Assembly: GCA_036924285.1 (NCBI GenBank)
Contig: JAYKYS010000090.1
Location: 1-64,000 of the forward strand
DNA: 64,000 bases
Source of the DNA: Asterella californica
Taxonomy: Eukaryota > Streptophyta > Marchantiopsida > Marchantiales > Aytoniaceae
Direction: 5' to 3'
Both the position numbers and the translations under genes were made by a program. The notes beneath the pieces are model-generated. The model saw nothing but the letters and a program-made list of their open reading frames with translations. It ran no database searches and was not told the origin of the DNA. Positions 43,968-55,340 of the stretch are shown here, in pieces; the stretch's first letter is position 1, and each line of letters begins with the position of its first letter.

Positions 43968-44819
43968 TTAGCCAAACTTGCTGGCCAGTGTACGCAATGC
44001 AGCAAAATCGATGCCTCGCAGGTATGAGATGGAGTACAAGAGGAGGTGCTTCTCTGGTGCCGAAATTAGCTCTTGTGTATGTTCATGATACATGTGCTGA
44101 TAGCCTGCCAAGGAAAAAGGCTCCACAGTCAGGTTGATGTCATAGTAATCACCAGCAATGATCTGCTGATTGGTAGTGGTTAAGTAGGAACCAACCAAAA
44201 GAAAACGAGCTTTGGACTTCGAAAACATTTCCAAGGCATCTATTGCCTTTTTTGAAGGCAAATGCTGCAGAGCGTCACGGCAGAAAATGAGCTGCACATC
44301 ATCCGAGACTGCAGTCTGAGTGAAGTCAAGGACATCAAATTGCATCCATGTTTCATTGATGAACTTTGCCTGATTGGCTTCAATGACAGACCTTACAATG
44401 TCTACCCCTCGAAAGCTGAAGTCAGGAAAGTCACTCCTCAAGTCACGCAGAAGGGTTGGCATCCAATGCATTCCACCACATGGAGCGTCTGCCATCGATG
44501 TGAGTTTGTACTTGTTGACAACAGCTCGAAGGCAAGACATAGTGTACTGAGTCGCCGCTGAATTTGAGCCATCTCCAGAACCTCCGTTATCGGCAACGGA
44601 TCCCCACTGATTAGTTCTGTAGATCTCCTCGAACCTTTCTTGCATAGCAGGATCCGCTGTGTGTTGTGTCGGACTTTGAACGTAATGATGACGGCTGCAA
44701 GATGCACCGATTGCAAGCAGCCACACAACCAGTAGGACATGCCTGATGCTAAACGGTGCCACAAGGGTTCCAGGCCCTTTCAACGTGGCACCACACAAGC
44801 GACCAAGCCACAGGCACAT
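43968..44819 (-). CDS. Membrane-anchored class I SAM-dependent methyltransferase (283 aa)
   Basis: One uninterrupted frame, ATG at 44817-44819, stop at 43968-43970; no intron needed. A basic start is followed by a hydrophobic segment (HVLLVVWLLAIGAS, about residues 28-41), a signal anchor or signal peptide. The soluble domain starts RFEEIYRTNQWGS and has the class I motif I (MADAPCGGMHWM), an acidic residue at the end of the second strand (FRGVDIV), motif II/III positions (WMQFDVLDF and VQLIFCRDALQHL), and NLTVEPF near the end. Closest by eye to small uncharacterised methyltransferases with the F..IY..N.WG start. The substrate is unknown; the anchor suggests a secretory-pathway or surface target. 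Confidence 0.8.
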   Translation of the reverse strand: MCLWLGRLCGATLKGPGTLVAPFSIRHVLLVVWLLAIGASCSRHHYVQSPTQHTADPAMQERFEEIYRTNQWGSVADNGGSGDGSNSAATQYTMSCLRAVVNKYKLTSMADAPCGGMHWMPTLLRDLRSDFPDFSFRGVDIVRSVIEANQAKFINETWMQFDVLDFTQTAVSDDVQLIFCRDALQHLPSKKAIDALEMFSKSKARFLLVGSYLTTTNQQIIAGDYYDINLTVEPFSLAGYQHMYHEHTQELISAPEKHLLLYSISYLRGIDFAALRTLASKFG

Positions 44820-45499
44820 GAATGTGGCACAAGATGGGAGAGGGGGGGCATATCTCCTACAAGGTTGGAAAATGACGGGTTTAGCCGAAGAGCAGGTTAC
44901 GGTAACGCGTGACGCTGGCGCCGTCGTTATTGCGGTTTGATACCGTAAGTTTTACGCCGTCTCTACGCTGTAACCGTCACGAGATACCGTCGTTACCTGG
45001 CCGTATTTTGTTGTACGGTCGCGTGATGTGTTACTCATCACGCGCTTTCTGTTGCACATCACCTTCCTGCAGGTTGCAGGCGAAGATCGGCTTTGCGCGC
45101 TTGCGGTGAATTTCGCCGACGCAGTGTTGGTTGACATGTGCAGTTTTGTGCCACTGCTGCTGTTTAGTTTCGACGTGAGACGAGCAGCGTCGGAGGTGGG
45201 TCGCCGAGCAGGATCAGCTCGGATATGCAGCAGCAGAACGCTGCGCGAGCGAGCGTCGTGAGCAGACTGCAGAGATTTCGACGAGACGAGGTGAGATCTA
45301 ATCCCTAAGCATTGCTCAAAGACGGTCTTGCCGTGTAGACAGCAGTACCAAAAGATGTGCTGCGTCTGCAGATATGCTGCGTCTTCTGCTGGCAGCGTCA
45401 GGTGCGCTTCCACATCTGCGTGTGCCTGTCGCAGCGACATCACTGCTCGAGACAAAAGACTCTCTGCATATTGCACACCCGTTCTGGCGCAGGTTTCGC
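44820..45499. other. Upstream of the methyltransferase; repeat-like inverted blocks
   Basis: 44880-45010 is rich in CCGT/ACGG words (TACCGTAAGTTTTACGCCGT) like the subterminal blocks of the hAT-like element at 21080-21871, so it is likely a relic of that family. The minus-strand open frame through 45512-44952 shows no recognisable protein features. Confidence 0.35.
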
Positions 45500-46290
45500 T
45501 GTGCAATAGCACCGTTCCAGGTCACGCGATATGGTACACACTTGTTGCAACCACCAAGGACAAGGAACACAAGAGGTAAGCTCAGCCTCTTTTGTTTCAT
45601 ACACAGTGCAAGGCTGTGTGCACCGAAGCGTGAGGTTGAAAAGCGTACAGTATGCGAGCAGCTGCACAGCAAATTCATCCAACTGCAGGTGTTCATGTTA
45701 CAACTAGCAAAGCCAGATTTTTGCAAGAGCTCAATCTAAAGTGGCATTGTGAGGATGCAAGCAAGGAGCTTGGACTGGCTGCAATGAGGTCAGCAAGCCT
45801 AGGGTCCAGCTGCACAGCAAGTTCATCCAAATGCAGGTCTCTGAGGCAGACTTGTGTGCCAAGATTGTGTTGATGTCACACACAAGTGAGTGTTGACTGT
45901 GCGCATGTTCCAATGCGCAATAGCACCGTTTCAGGTTACACATTGTATGGTATACAAGCATTGAGGACAAGGAACAGAAGAGGTTTGGCTCAGGTTCCTT
46001 TGTTTCATCCACGGTGCAAGGCTATGTGCACCAAAGCATGAGGTTGAAAAACATACACTAAATCTTCTTGCAACTACGACAGCTGGAGCTTGGACTGGCT
46101 GCGATGAAACCAGGAGACTCACATTGAGACTCACATCCAAACAGTCATAGCTTTGTTTCTATCTGAGGCAGATTTGTGCCAAGAAAGTGTTGACGTCACA
46201 TACAGGCGAGTGTTGACTGTACGAGCTTGATTTTTGACATGTGAGGATGCAAGCAAGGAGCTTGGACTGACACAGCGTGGGGTTGAAAAG
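45500..46290. repeat. Degenerate tandem repeat, period about 410 bp
   Basis: Two units and part of a third: CGCAATAGCACCGTT(C/T)CAGGT at about 45503 and 45916; AGGACAAGGAACA(C/G)AAGAGGT; GTGCAAGGCT(G/A)TGTGCACC; AGGATGCAAGCAAGGAGCTT at 45751 and 46242; and GCACAGCAA(A/G)TTCATCCAA. Some pieces stay open as short frames but no gene can be assembled. Confidence 0.6.
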
Positions 46291-46424
46291 CATCAAGTTA
46301 ATTAAAGCTATAAGATGAAACCAGGGGACTCACATTGCCAGCGCAAATGGCACAGCTACCAGGTCCGCTATGTTACTGCTTTTCCTGTTTTCCTGTTATT
46401 ACATGCATTCAAGCAAATTTGTAA

Positions 46425-46592
46425 ATGAATGCACTTTACGATTGCATGCATGTTCAATACAAACGCAGTGGCAGAGTGGAATGCCACTTCAGTTTTGGTG
46501 TCTGTGATGGCCATTACCGGCATACAGGCAAATGTGACACGGAATGTCCTTTTGAACGCAAGATGCATTGGCAGTATGGCATGCGTTTGTAA
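46425..46592 (+). CDS. Small Cys/His-containing open frame (55 aa), uncertain
   Basis: ATG 46425 to TAA 46592. The product has spaced Cys (VECHFSFGVCDGHYRHTGKC then DTECPFERKMHW) that could bind zinc. I do not recognise it. It may be an exon or transposon fragment, and too little is present to judge. Confidence 0.25.
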   Translation: MNALYDCMHVQYKRSGRVECHFSFGVCDGHYRHTGKCDTECPFERKMHWQYGMRL

Positions 46593-46892
46593 AGCAAGCT
46601 TAACAATACGAGCATATGCAGCTGAGGTACCTAAAGTGACCAAGTAGTGGTTGTGTTTAGGCCAGGCTACATGTCGTTGAGTGTCGAATGATTACGTTTG
46701 GTGTTTCAAACACCTAGATGCTTGAGATTTTGTCCACGGGCCAAAACTTCTATGAAACACCCGGATGTTTACAATGCAATTGTGCTTTCTTTCTTTTCCT
46801 TTCTTTTCTTTTCTTTGCTTTTCGTTTCTTACATTGTGTCTCTTTGCATTCTGCAGTTTTGCGCATGCATGAATGGCTGCGATTCCTATGAG

Positions 46893-46915
46893 GCCGGCCC
46901 AAAGGGCCGGCTTTT
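46893..46915. other. Perfect 8-bp GC hairpin followed by T-run
   Basis: GCCGGCCC, loop AAA, GGGCCGGC, then TTTT. It has the exact form of a bacterial intrinsic terminator but sits in nuclear-type DNA, 20-100 bp after a long CTTTT-rich pyrimidine tract (46785-46855). Probably chance or a cruciform; no function assigned. Confidence 0.4.
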
Positions 46916-47369
46916 AGCTTGTGACTACGAAAAGCAGCAAAACATGACAGGCCAAGACCTGAAGAATATGAACCGTCGATAAGGCACCAAGCAGACGATC
47001 CCCCGGAAGCGAAGAATCGTCACGTGGCATGTACTTAGTGCCACATGCTGATTGTCGAGCCTGTGTAGCGCAAGCTCCGCGCCGAACTGAAGCGGAAATT
47101 TCAAGCTTCCTACCGACATTGACGGATCCCCGGCTTGTGCAAATGCTGTGTCCGGAGCAGGGAACCGGCCCGGAAATTCCAGGGGACGCTTTGATTTCTA
47201 CTGCTTAGTGACATGCCAATGGAGAAATGCTGTAGGTAGACCATTAATAGGCTCTCCCCAATGCAAGAGAGAAAACAAATTATGGACTGAAGATTGTATT
47301 GCCGTGCACATTGTTCCAGATCTGTCTCCAACACAACTGTTTAAAATGGCCTTTGTCCTGAGGTATGAC

Positions 47370-49040
47370 CATGAGTTTGTCATGTTGGAGTCTGCAGGCA
47401 TGGCAGCTGCCCAGTCAAGTAAGTGTACATGTGTCAGCATGCGAATACATATTCTTGGTAAGACACACAGTTTGTCTTGTTGGGGTCAGCGGCCAAGGTA
47501 GTTGCTACCCCAATCAAGTGTGTCAAGATGCAGGCCATACTTTGTGTTGGACGCTGATTGGATTGTTGCCTGCGACTGCCTCTCAGTGTCTTATTCTCTA
47601 TTTTAGTAGTTTACATCCCGAAATATGACCAAATGTTTGTTTTGTTGGGGTCTGTAGCCAGGGTAGTTGCTATCCCAAATCAGTGTGGATGTGCAGGCGC
47701 ATAGTTTTGATTGACCATTTGCTGGAGTATTGCGTGTGAGCAATTTCATGTGTCTTTGTGAATCTGTACTTGAATGCTTTATATCTTGAGTGTGACCCAT
47801 CTGTTTTGTCTTGTAGGATCTACAGCCACAGCAGATGATAACCCAAGCAAGTGTATAGGATGGCGCACAATTTTGGTTGGAAACTTTCGAGACTGTTACC
47901 TGTGGCTGCTTGCAAGTGTCTTTGTTATTTGTGTTTTTCAGATATCTTGAGATACGCCCAAACGTTTGTCTTGTTGGCGTCTGCAGCCATGCCATGATGG
48001 TAGCTGTTACCCCAATCAAGTGTTTTGAGTATGCAGACACTTATTTTAGGTTGGCCACATTCTGGAGTGTTGCCAGTGGCTGCTGTCATCTGTCTCTGTT
48101 ATTGTGTATTCATATAACTTGAGATGTGACCATATGTGTCTCTTGTTGGGGTCGACAGCTACGGCCCAGTGGTAGTTGCTGCCTCAGTCAAGTATATGAA
48201 TACGCAGGTGCATATAATCACTCTTGGTGGGCACTTTGTGGAGGATTGCCCGTGGCTGCTTGATATTTTGTATCATCTTAAAAAGTATCTTGAGATGTTG
48301 TAACACTTTGAATGCAAATAAGTGTGTTCAGTAAGACAGCTGTACAGCAGACTCCCTCAGAATGACTCATCAGATGTCAGTGACGAGAAGGCTTGAGGAA
48401 GCGAATGCATATGTTCAGTCCATTAGGTTGTGCAGATTTGTGTGTTCTATGTACGGCCCTTGCAAGGACATCTGCTCTAGCCAGCTATAGCTTATTGCCC
48501 ATATTGTTTTGTTGAGTCCGTTACAGATACGACCACAAGCTTGTCTTGTTGGAGTATTAGTTGCTGGCCCAATTGACCGTGTGATTATGCAGGCCCATAA
48601 TTTGGTTGGACATTTTTTGGATGCTGCCTGTGGCTGCTTACAAGTGTCTTTGCTATTCTCTGTTTTTGTGATGTGCATCTTGGGTCACTTCCAAATGTCC
48701 TTGTTATGTTTTTGTTCAACGACATATTTTGAGATATGACCAAATGCTTGTTTTGTTGGGGTCTGCAGCCACGTGAGGTCCTGCACCAATCAACTGTGTG
48801 ATTAGCAGGCACTTGTTTTCGCCTGAACACTTTGTGGAGTGCTGCCTGTGGCTGTTTGCAAGTGTCTTTGTTATAGTGTAATTCAATTGTTTACGTCTTG
48901 AGATGTGACCATGTTGTTGCTTCAGCGCAAGGCGCTTTAATCAAGTTGACTCTGGGCGCCCGTGCGAGCAGAGCGAGCAGGTTTGTCTTATTGGGTCAGC
49001 AACCTTGGTAGTTGCTACCCCAATCTAGGTGTAGCCATGG
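47370..49040. repeat. Satellite-like tandem array, period about 170 bp
   Basis: Roughly nine degenerate units share, in order, GAGATATGACCAAATG, TTTGTCTTGTTGGGGTCTGC, GTAGTTGCTACCCCAATCAA, GCAGGC..ATA, and GTGGCTGCTTGCAAGTGTCT. Unit starts are near 47376, 47467, 47633, 47804, 47964, 48141, 48538, 48750 and 48980; most neighbouring starts are 160-177 bp apart. No unit-wide frame is kept. Confidence 0.75.
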
Positions 49041-49180
49041 TAGTTGCTTGCACAATTGTGTTACAATGGAGGCCGGCCGACCCGGGTATCCCTTGCAAGC
49101 ACTTAGTAGTCTACCTGATGCCTTGTAATTTGTTGGCCTATGCTGATCTATGTGTTGTGGTGCAACCTGTTTTGTGAAGG

Positions 49181-49955
49181 TTATCCTAGTCTTGCGTGCT
49201 GATATGCATCACCTTGCTCTCCTAGTACTAAGTACACTCTGCCCTGTGTACATAATATTATAGCAGTCCTCCAGGTGTTTGGTCCGGGGCTGCCACTTGG
49301 CCCTACACTCCATGCCTTGCTCAGCAAAGAAGCAGGTCCTTTCTTCAGTGGCCTGGTAAGGTAGTTGGTGATGAGTCGTTCTGCTTCCAGCTGGGCTGTC
49401 ACTGCCCATGATAGCCATGTGCTATAGCACCTGACATCACAGGTGAGTGTGATGGTGCTGTGTCCTTCCCTTTTGGTCCAGCCAAGCACCAGGTGCAGGT
49501 GTGCTTCTGACTGCAGATTCAGCTGGGGTCCCAGCTGGGGGGGGCAAAATGGAAGGGCTGACTGGTCGGTGGATAGCTTTATGTTGCCCACTTTGGCGCC
49601 ACCTGAATTGAAGCCTGTTGCTGTGGTCTGCCACAGGGTTCTGGTGATCAGCTAGTTCCTGGCGTACAGCAGCTTCTGAATGCTTGAGCGTTTTGCTTGC
49701 TGGGCGGTGAGGTACTGCTGCAGCTGTGTGATTTCAATTTCTGTCAGGGGGACTGCCCCTTTCTGTTGATACCTCTGCTCCTCTGCTGCAATTTCGTACC
49801 CCTCGGTCAGCCTCCTACTTACGGGGCTCCGGGTGGGGTTGAGTGATGTCCTTGTGGAAATGTGCTCAGGGTCCTTCGATGCTTGTGCGCACCCTGCAAT
49901 GTTCCATGAGCATTGAGTGTTGAGATCGCAGGGAATTTGGGTTTTGCATTTCACA
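49181..49955 (-). pseudogene. Tyrosine recombinase relic of a second DIRS-type family
   Basis: Minus-strand pieces: LTEGYEIAAEEQRYQQKGAV, KLLYARN, KVGNIKLS, HLHLVLGWTKREGHSTITL, DVRCYSTW, AVTAQLEAERLITNYLTRPL, AWSVGPSG. Stops and frameshifts break it. The first catalytic Arg block is lost (ATGFNSGGAK) and the HxxR block is altered (GRVYLVLGEQGDAYQH), so it is inactive. It agrees with the relic at 23.96-24.80 kb (shared HLVL, GHSTITL, AVTAQLEA) better than with the YR at 35.6 kb. Confidence 0.75.
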
Positions 49956-50309
49956 ATTAATATTTGGAAGCGCGTTTCACAATATGTAGAATCATTTTTC
50001 GTTATTCCATCTCCTCGTGGCCAGATTCCATTTCCTCATGGCCAAAATAACGTTGGATCACTATGATGTGTGAAAGAAGAAGAAGAAGAAAAGAGTAATA
50101 CCAGTATCCTGGTGTGTGTAGTAATCTACAGCCAGCAGAAGAAGAAGCACAAGAAGCCCAACTGCGACCTGGGTGCGTGACAAATTGCACACAGCGTCCT
50201 CTGGTCAACCCCAGGTCTAGGACACTGGCAGAAGCATTCTCGGCGCCGTATTGGGGGCAGTGCCAAGTCAAGACCTCGAGAGCCGTCCGCGGGGCAACGT
50301 GCAAGACTG

Positions 50310-53300
50310 ATGGAAGACGGTGAGCTTGACGTTGAGGAAGGCGAGGTAGCTGCTGAAACGAACCCTAAGGTACATGGCTTGTCCTCCCCGAGCAACTGCT
50401 GTTCTCAGCAATTTGCTTGCACCCTGCTTGACTGTACCAAGGGTCACTGTTACCAAGGGTCACTGTTACTGTGTCTGCAGTCTGCAAGACCATCTGTTCC
50501 ATTGCCACCTGATTCGCCAGACTACGACGGAGTTTTACCACAGCGCAAGCCTAAAAAGGCTAAGCTTGCAAAAGCAGTAGCTGCAGGATACATCGATGTG
50601 TATGGCACTCAGGTGAGCTGCAACCTTGTCAGGGCTAGCTTTGATGTTCTTTTGATACAGTGCCAGATGTTTATGTTTGTCCAGGCACGGGCACAGGTGC
50701 AGCTACTCACTTCTCGTGCTATCAGGCCTCTAGATGTTCAAGGCTTGCTACTATGGGTGCTGGCCGACGGCATGAACCCAAACTGGTGCTTTGTCAAGGC
50801 ATGTGGCAATCCTACTAGCCCTGTATGTTGTTGCAAGCTGATCACACACCCTGGGCATCAGCTTACTGCACACTTGCTGTGCACTTAGCTCATTTAACAA
50901 CTTACATTCCTGCTCAGTTGCTTTTGGTCAGAACAGAAAAGTGGCTTGACCCCTGATGCCTGGCTGTGCAGACAGCACCAACAAGATGCGTACCATAGCT
51001 TGCATAAGGATCTCTGTCACGGCACCTCATGCTGCAGTGTGACAGTTGTTGCTGCAGAATAAGGCCTTGGTGAGCAAGATGGTGATGGTCGGTATGCCAG
51101 GGCTGGATGCAGACTTGTTCTCGTCCAAGAAGGTAGTCTTACAAGTTGGCATTTCACAGATGGACATTGCAACACTCTGAGATCTCATACCTGCCACTAC
51201 TTGCATCATCTCCCTCCTGCTTGTGCCAGTCTGTAGGAGAGCGTGTTTCTCACCTGACAAACTGTTCTTTGCCAGCCTGCCATGAGTTGTCTTGCCATTT
51301 CAATATGTCAAAGCATTAGCTCCTGGATCAGTGACTGCAAAGAGTAGAGCTCATGCAGTTTGCCTGCAAGGAATGTATGCCTTTGCTGACTTCAAAGGGC
51401 CAGCTCTGTACCAGCCTGGTCAGCCACTGCGAGACATGCATGCGCGTGCTGTACTGAATCCTCTGAGGCTGGAACATATGTCTGGTGGCTGCTAAGTCTG
51501 ATTCTCAAAGATGCTGTGTGCCCACTAGCAGTGCTTGAAAATATGTTGGTGCAATGCAGGAAGTTATGCCCATCATGCATACAAAGCTTGGCGCTCCTGC
51601 CACAGTCCTTGCCAAGAGCGCCCAAGTTAGGACAGGTGAGATGCTAGTCACAGCTGTGGGGGTGGGTTTGCCCTTAGTTGGTACATATGGTCAGGAATGG
51701 GCTGCAGTTGAGGCAATTTCATGCATGAGGGGTATCCAGGACGCGGTTTCAATGTTATTCCAGGATTCGTGTTGACATCAAATCAGCATTTCGTTTGCTG
51801 ACGTATGTTGTCTGGCACTCTGGTGAAGACTGCAAGAGGCGACAGGAGAAAAGGGATATGAACCCTTAACCTCTGGTTTCGGAAGTAGTCAAACCAGTTT
51901 GTTTCTGGTGTTCCTTGTAAAGTTGTTACCTTTACACATTTGACTGTCTGTCATCTTTGCGGTAGTCGCCCATATGACAGCCCGTGTTGCAGGTTCTACA
52001 CTGGCTACCTTATTCACAGTACCCCACAGCAAGAAGCGCAAACGTGATTCCAACCAGCAGCTGCAGCAACAGCAGCAGCAGGTGTGCCATGAAGGGCTTC
52101 CCAATGGCAAGCAAGTTCCCTTTCCCCCAGATTACTATACCATGACCCTGGAGCAGATGGAGGCCAATAACTACCCTCTGCCTGAGGTTGATGATGAGGG
52201 TCGCATGGCCTGCCCAGCAGGATTCATTGCCACGCAGCCAGCAGGTGTCCAACACTGCGTATTGGCCTTGATGCCAGTTTATGTTATTAATGTGCTAGCA
52301 ATTTCCACAATGCATCAATAAATGGATGGTGCAAGATTTTTGAGCATCTGGTTGGCCTGTGTGCAGCGCTGTTCTTGACCAATGCCAAAGGGTATGTGGC
52401 CGTTCTTGCCATAATATGCGTTATTCGTGCAGGTGACAAGGCCGCTCTGGACATGGTGTCTCTGGATTGCGAGATGTGTTCGACTGCACAAGGCCTTGAG
52501 CTTACAAGAGCATCTTTGGTAGACAGTAAGGGCCAGGTGATGATGTTTCTTGCTAGGCTATCCTTGGCATCTCCTTTCCTTGTTGCATGTGGTGATGCTG
52601 CAGCAGCCATTTGCCATTGGCAACACATCTGGTTGTTTTGCCAGGCACCTGATCTAGCTTTGCTCGACCCATCTTAAGCGCATTATTGGTTGTAGGCTTT
52701 ATACTTCTATATGGCACAAACTGTCACATGCATGCAGACTGCACATGCCCATGCAGTTATAGCGGCTGCTTTGCTCAATTGTCTTCAAGCAATACCTCTT
52801 GCCCTTGCAACCCATGTCACCGCAGCTGTTTCAGCTTTGTCTTTGGCTGACTTTCAGGTACTGCTAGACGAGCTGGTGTTACCAGACAATGCCATTATCG
52901 ATTATCACACTCAGTTCTCTGGCATTACTCAGCAAGCACTTGCTTCAGTCACAACCAACTTAGCAGACATCCAGAAGCGCATGTGCGAGTTCCTTTCAGC
53001 AGAGACGTTGCTAGTAGGGCATGGCTTGGAGAATGACTTGAGGGCCCTCAAGATCATCCATGCCAATTGTCTGGACACTTCTGTACTGTATCCCCACCCA
53101 AAGGTGACTGCATGTTCATCCAGCTGTTTACTGCTCAAGGTGTTCAGCGCATTCTTCAAGTACTGTCATCTTTATTCTAGTCATCCTAGTTGACTTTAGC
53201 TACGTGCATGCAATTCCCGAAGTATATAATAATCCATTCTTTGCTTTGCACGAGAAGCTTGTTGAGTTTGGCACAAACGCAGTGGCTGCCTTCAGTTCCA

Positions 53301-55340
53301 GAAGAGGTTCAGAAGCATCTTGGGGCATCTGAGCCTGGTCATGCTGCAGGGTCCCCCATGCAAGCCGGCCCTGCGTGTCCTGTGTGAACGGTATTTAAGG
53401 CGCACCATCCAGCAAGGCGAGCATGACTCAGTGGTGGACGCTTGCGCTGCCTTGGATTTGGTCAAGCTCAAGATTGTCAGAGGACCAGCCTACGGCACCT
53501 ACCTGCAGGGGGAACCAGGGGACAAGCTGATGGACGTGCTGCACAGGCACAATAAGCGCTGCACGCTTGTTGACAGGACTGACATGCTCAACAGACACGT
53601 GACAGGTACTCATCTTTGACATGACTCATTCGCAAGACCTGAGCCCCTGTAGTAGCTGTCTCCATTGCCACGTCGGTCAATTTTGCTTGCTGTACTTATT
53701 CACAACATTCTGTGAAATGCTGGGCTGTCAAGTACTGTTCAACCATGTATCCCATCTTGCATTTGCTGTGCCTGCAGCCGGTGCAAGTGCGGTTGTTGCC
53801 ACAGACGATGAAGATGTATTGTCCAAGTCCTGTAAAGAAGTTGCAAAGGCAGGTACAGACTTTGTCTGGACGCAGCTGCGCTCACTAGGCACTTTCCTTG
53901 GCAGCAGAGCCGCGCACAAGCAGCAGCAGCAGCGGTCACAGACACTGTTGCAGCAGCAAGCATCCCCAGAGCAGCAAGCGCAGCCAATGGTCCAGCCATT
54001 GTCAGGTGCAGCTGCAAGTCCAACCCAGTCTAATGCAGCAGTCTCAAATGGCATTAACACAGCTGGTCTTCAGGCAAACGACCACACAGGCATCAATTTG
54101 TCCAGTGATGATACTACCAACAGATGTGATGCGCCAAGCCAGAATGGAACAGTCACGAAAGAAAAGGCGGTGTCAACTACACATGAGCATACAGAGTCGC
54201 ACAAGTACGTCACGACTGAGCGAGACGCGTCTGGTAGTCAGCAAGCCACAACCGAAGTGGTACAGAAAAACACCACCACTCAGGTTCATAAACGGAAGAG
54301 AGAAGAGACTTCTGCGACTGGGGAAAATTGTCATAAAAGGAAAAGAGAAGAGACTTCTGCGAGTGGGGATGATGATGCTGAGGTCGATCCTAGCCAGGAT
54401 GAGGCAGGCCCCATGGAGGGCCCTGTCCAACAGCCTGGTCCCAAAGCGCATCATTCTACCGCTGATTGTCAAGGTGCAGATGCGCAGAAATGCCAGCATA
54501 GCTCCCACACGCTGGTGTACTAGTCTTGTTGCTACCTGGTGACCACGTTGAACTCTTGTTACATCCAAGGCAAAGCAACGGGGCTTGATGCATGGCAACG
54601 TCACAAACAGAGGGTGCTTGTTCATGTTGCCTTTGGCCCCTGACATTGTCCCTGTACACAGAAAGTGCAAAATCAGCGTCATGCTGGGACTGGTTGCTGG
54701 GGTTGAAAATCTCTGCATCCTGTTAATTTATGCAGATGGCGAGCCCGGCAACCAAGCACTCCAGGCTGGGGGCAAAGGAGCTGGTGAAGATTTTGGTGAA
54801 GAGCAGCTCAACGCCGTCTTGGAGGGGCTGGATAAGTGTGTGGGGAGCATTATTGAGGCTTTGCCTGTAAATGGTCTCTTGGTGGTTTTTACATGCCAGG
54901 GAGACACAGCAGAGTATCGCAGAATGCAGGCAAGATATTCTCAAGTTTGAGGCAATTGCTTGCAGTAACACATTGCAGAGGACATGCAGTGTATACATGT
55001 CCTTTGTTATATGAAGGCTCCCTGTCTGAACACACATCTTGCAAATTTATGTTCAACTTCATGCGCTGCAGCTCAGCTTGACTGGTGAGAGTGCTTCCAG
55101 ATGTAACCTGTGATGTACTTCAGTCCCTGTGGTTTTGTGCCTGATACTGTAGCTGCTCTACCAAACAGATTTTATCCGTCACTGTGGGTAGAACATCAAC
55201 TTGCTGTGCAGGAAGACAAGTTGCGGCGGCAGGCTGGTTTGGAAGAGGCGCGGCCATGGACATCTTTTGATGAATCAAAAATGGCTCCAACTGCATCACG
55301 TGTGTGCCGTTCCCTTTGCTTTTCGTATGTCAAGCCGTAA
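50310..55340 (+). CDS. REX1: REX1/REXO1-like 3'-5' RNA exonuclease (DEDDh), 13 exons
   Basis: Exons: 50310-50369, 50481-50612, 50685-50798, 51058-51132, about 51285-51357, 51560-51635, 51993-52244, 52433-52536, 52858-53103, 53350-53605, 53778-54473, 54736-54929, 55212-55340; phases agree except the start of exon 5, which I could not fix. About 800 residues. The N-terminal [15 protein letters not shown] and PGLDADLF blocks are typical of yeast Rex1 and plant SDN5-type proteins. The exonuclease core has [17 protein letters not shown] (Asp, Glu), [12 protein letters not shown] (Asp) and HDSVVDA (His, Asp), a full DEDDh set. A 230-residue low-complexity exon (Gln-rich, then a tandem KRKREETSA) separates the core from a conserved C-terminal part (ENGLLV-like [15 protein letters not shown] end). 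The family trims 3' ends of small RNAs, 5S rRNA and tRNA in the nucleus. Two introns look GC-AG (after exons 3 and 12). Confidence 0.85.

Noticed and set aside
44952..45512. 186-codon minus-strand frame upstream of the methyltransferase
   Set aside because: No motif or conserved features, and it overlaps a relic of hAT-like subterminal repeats; likely chance.
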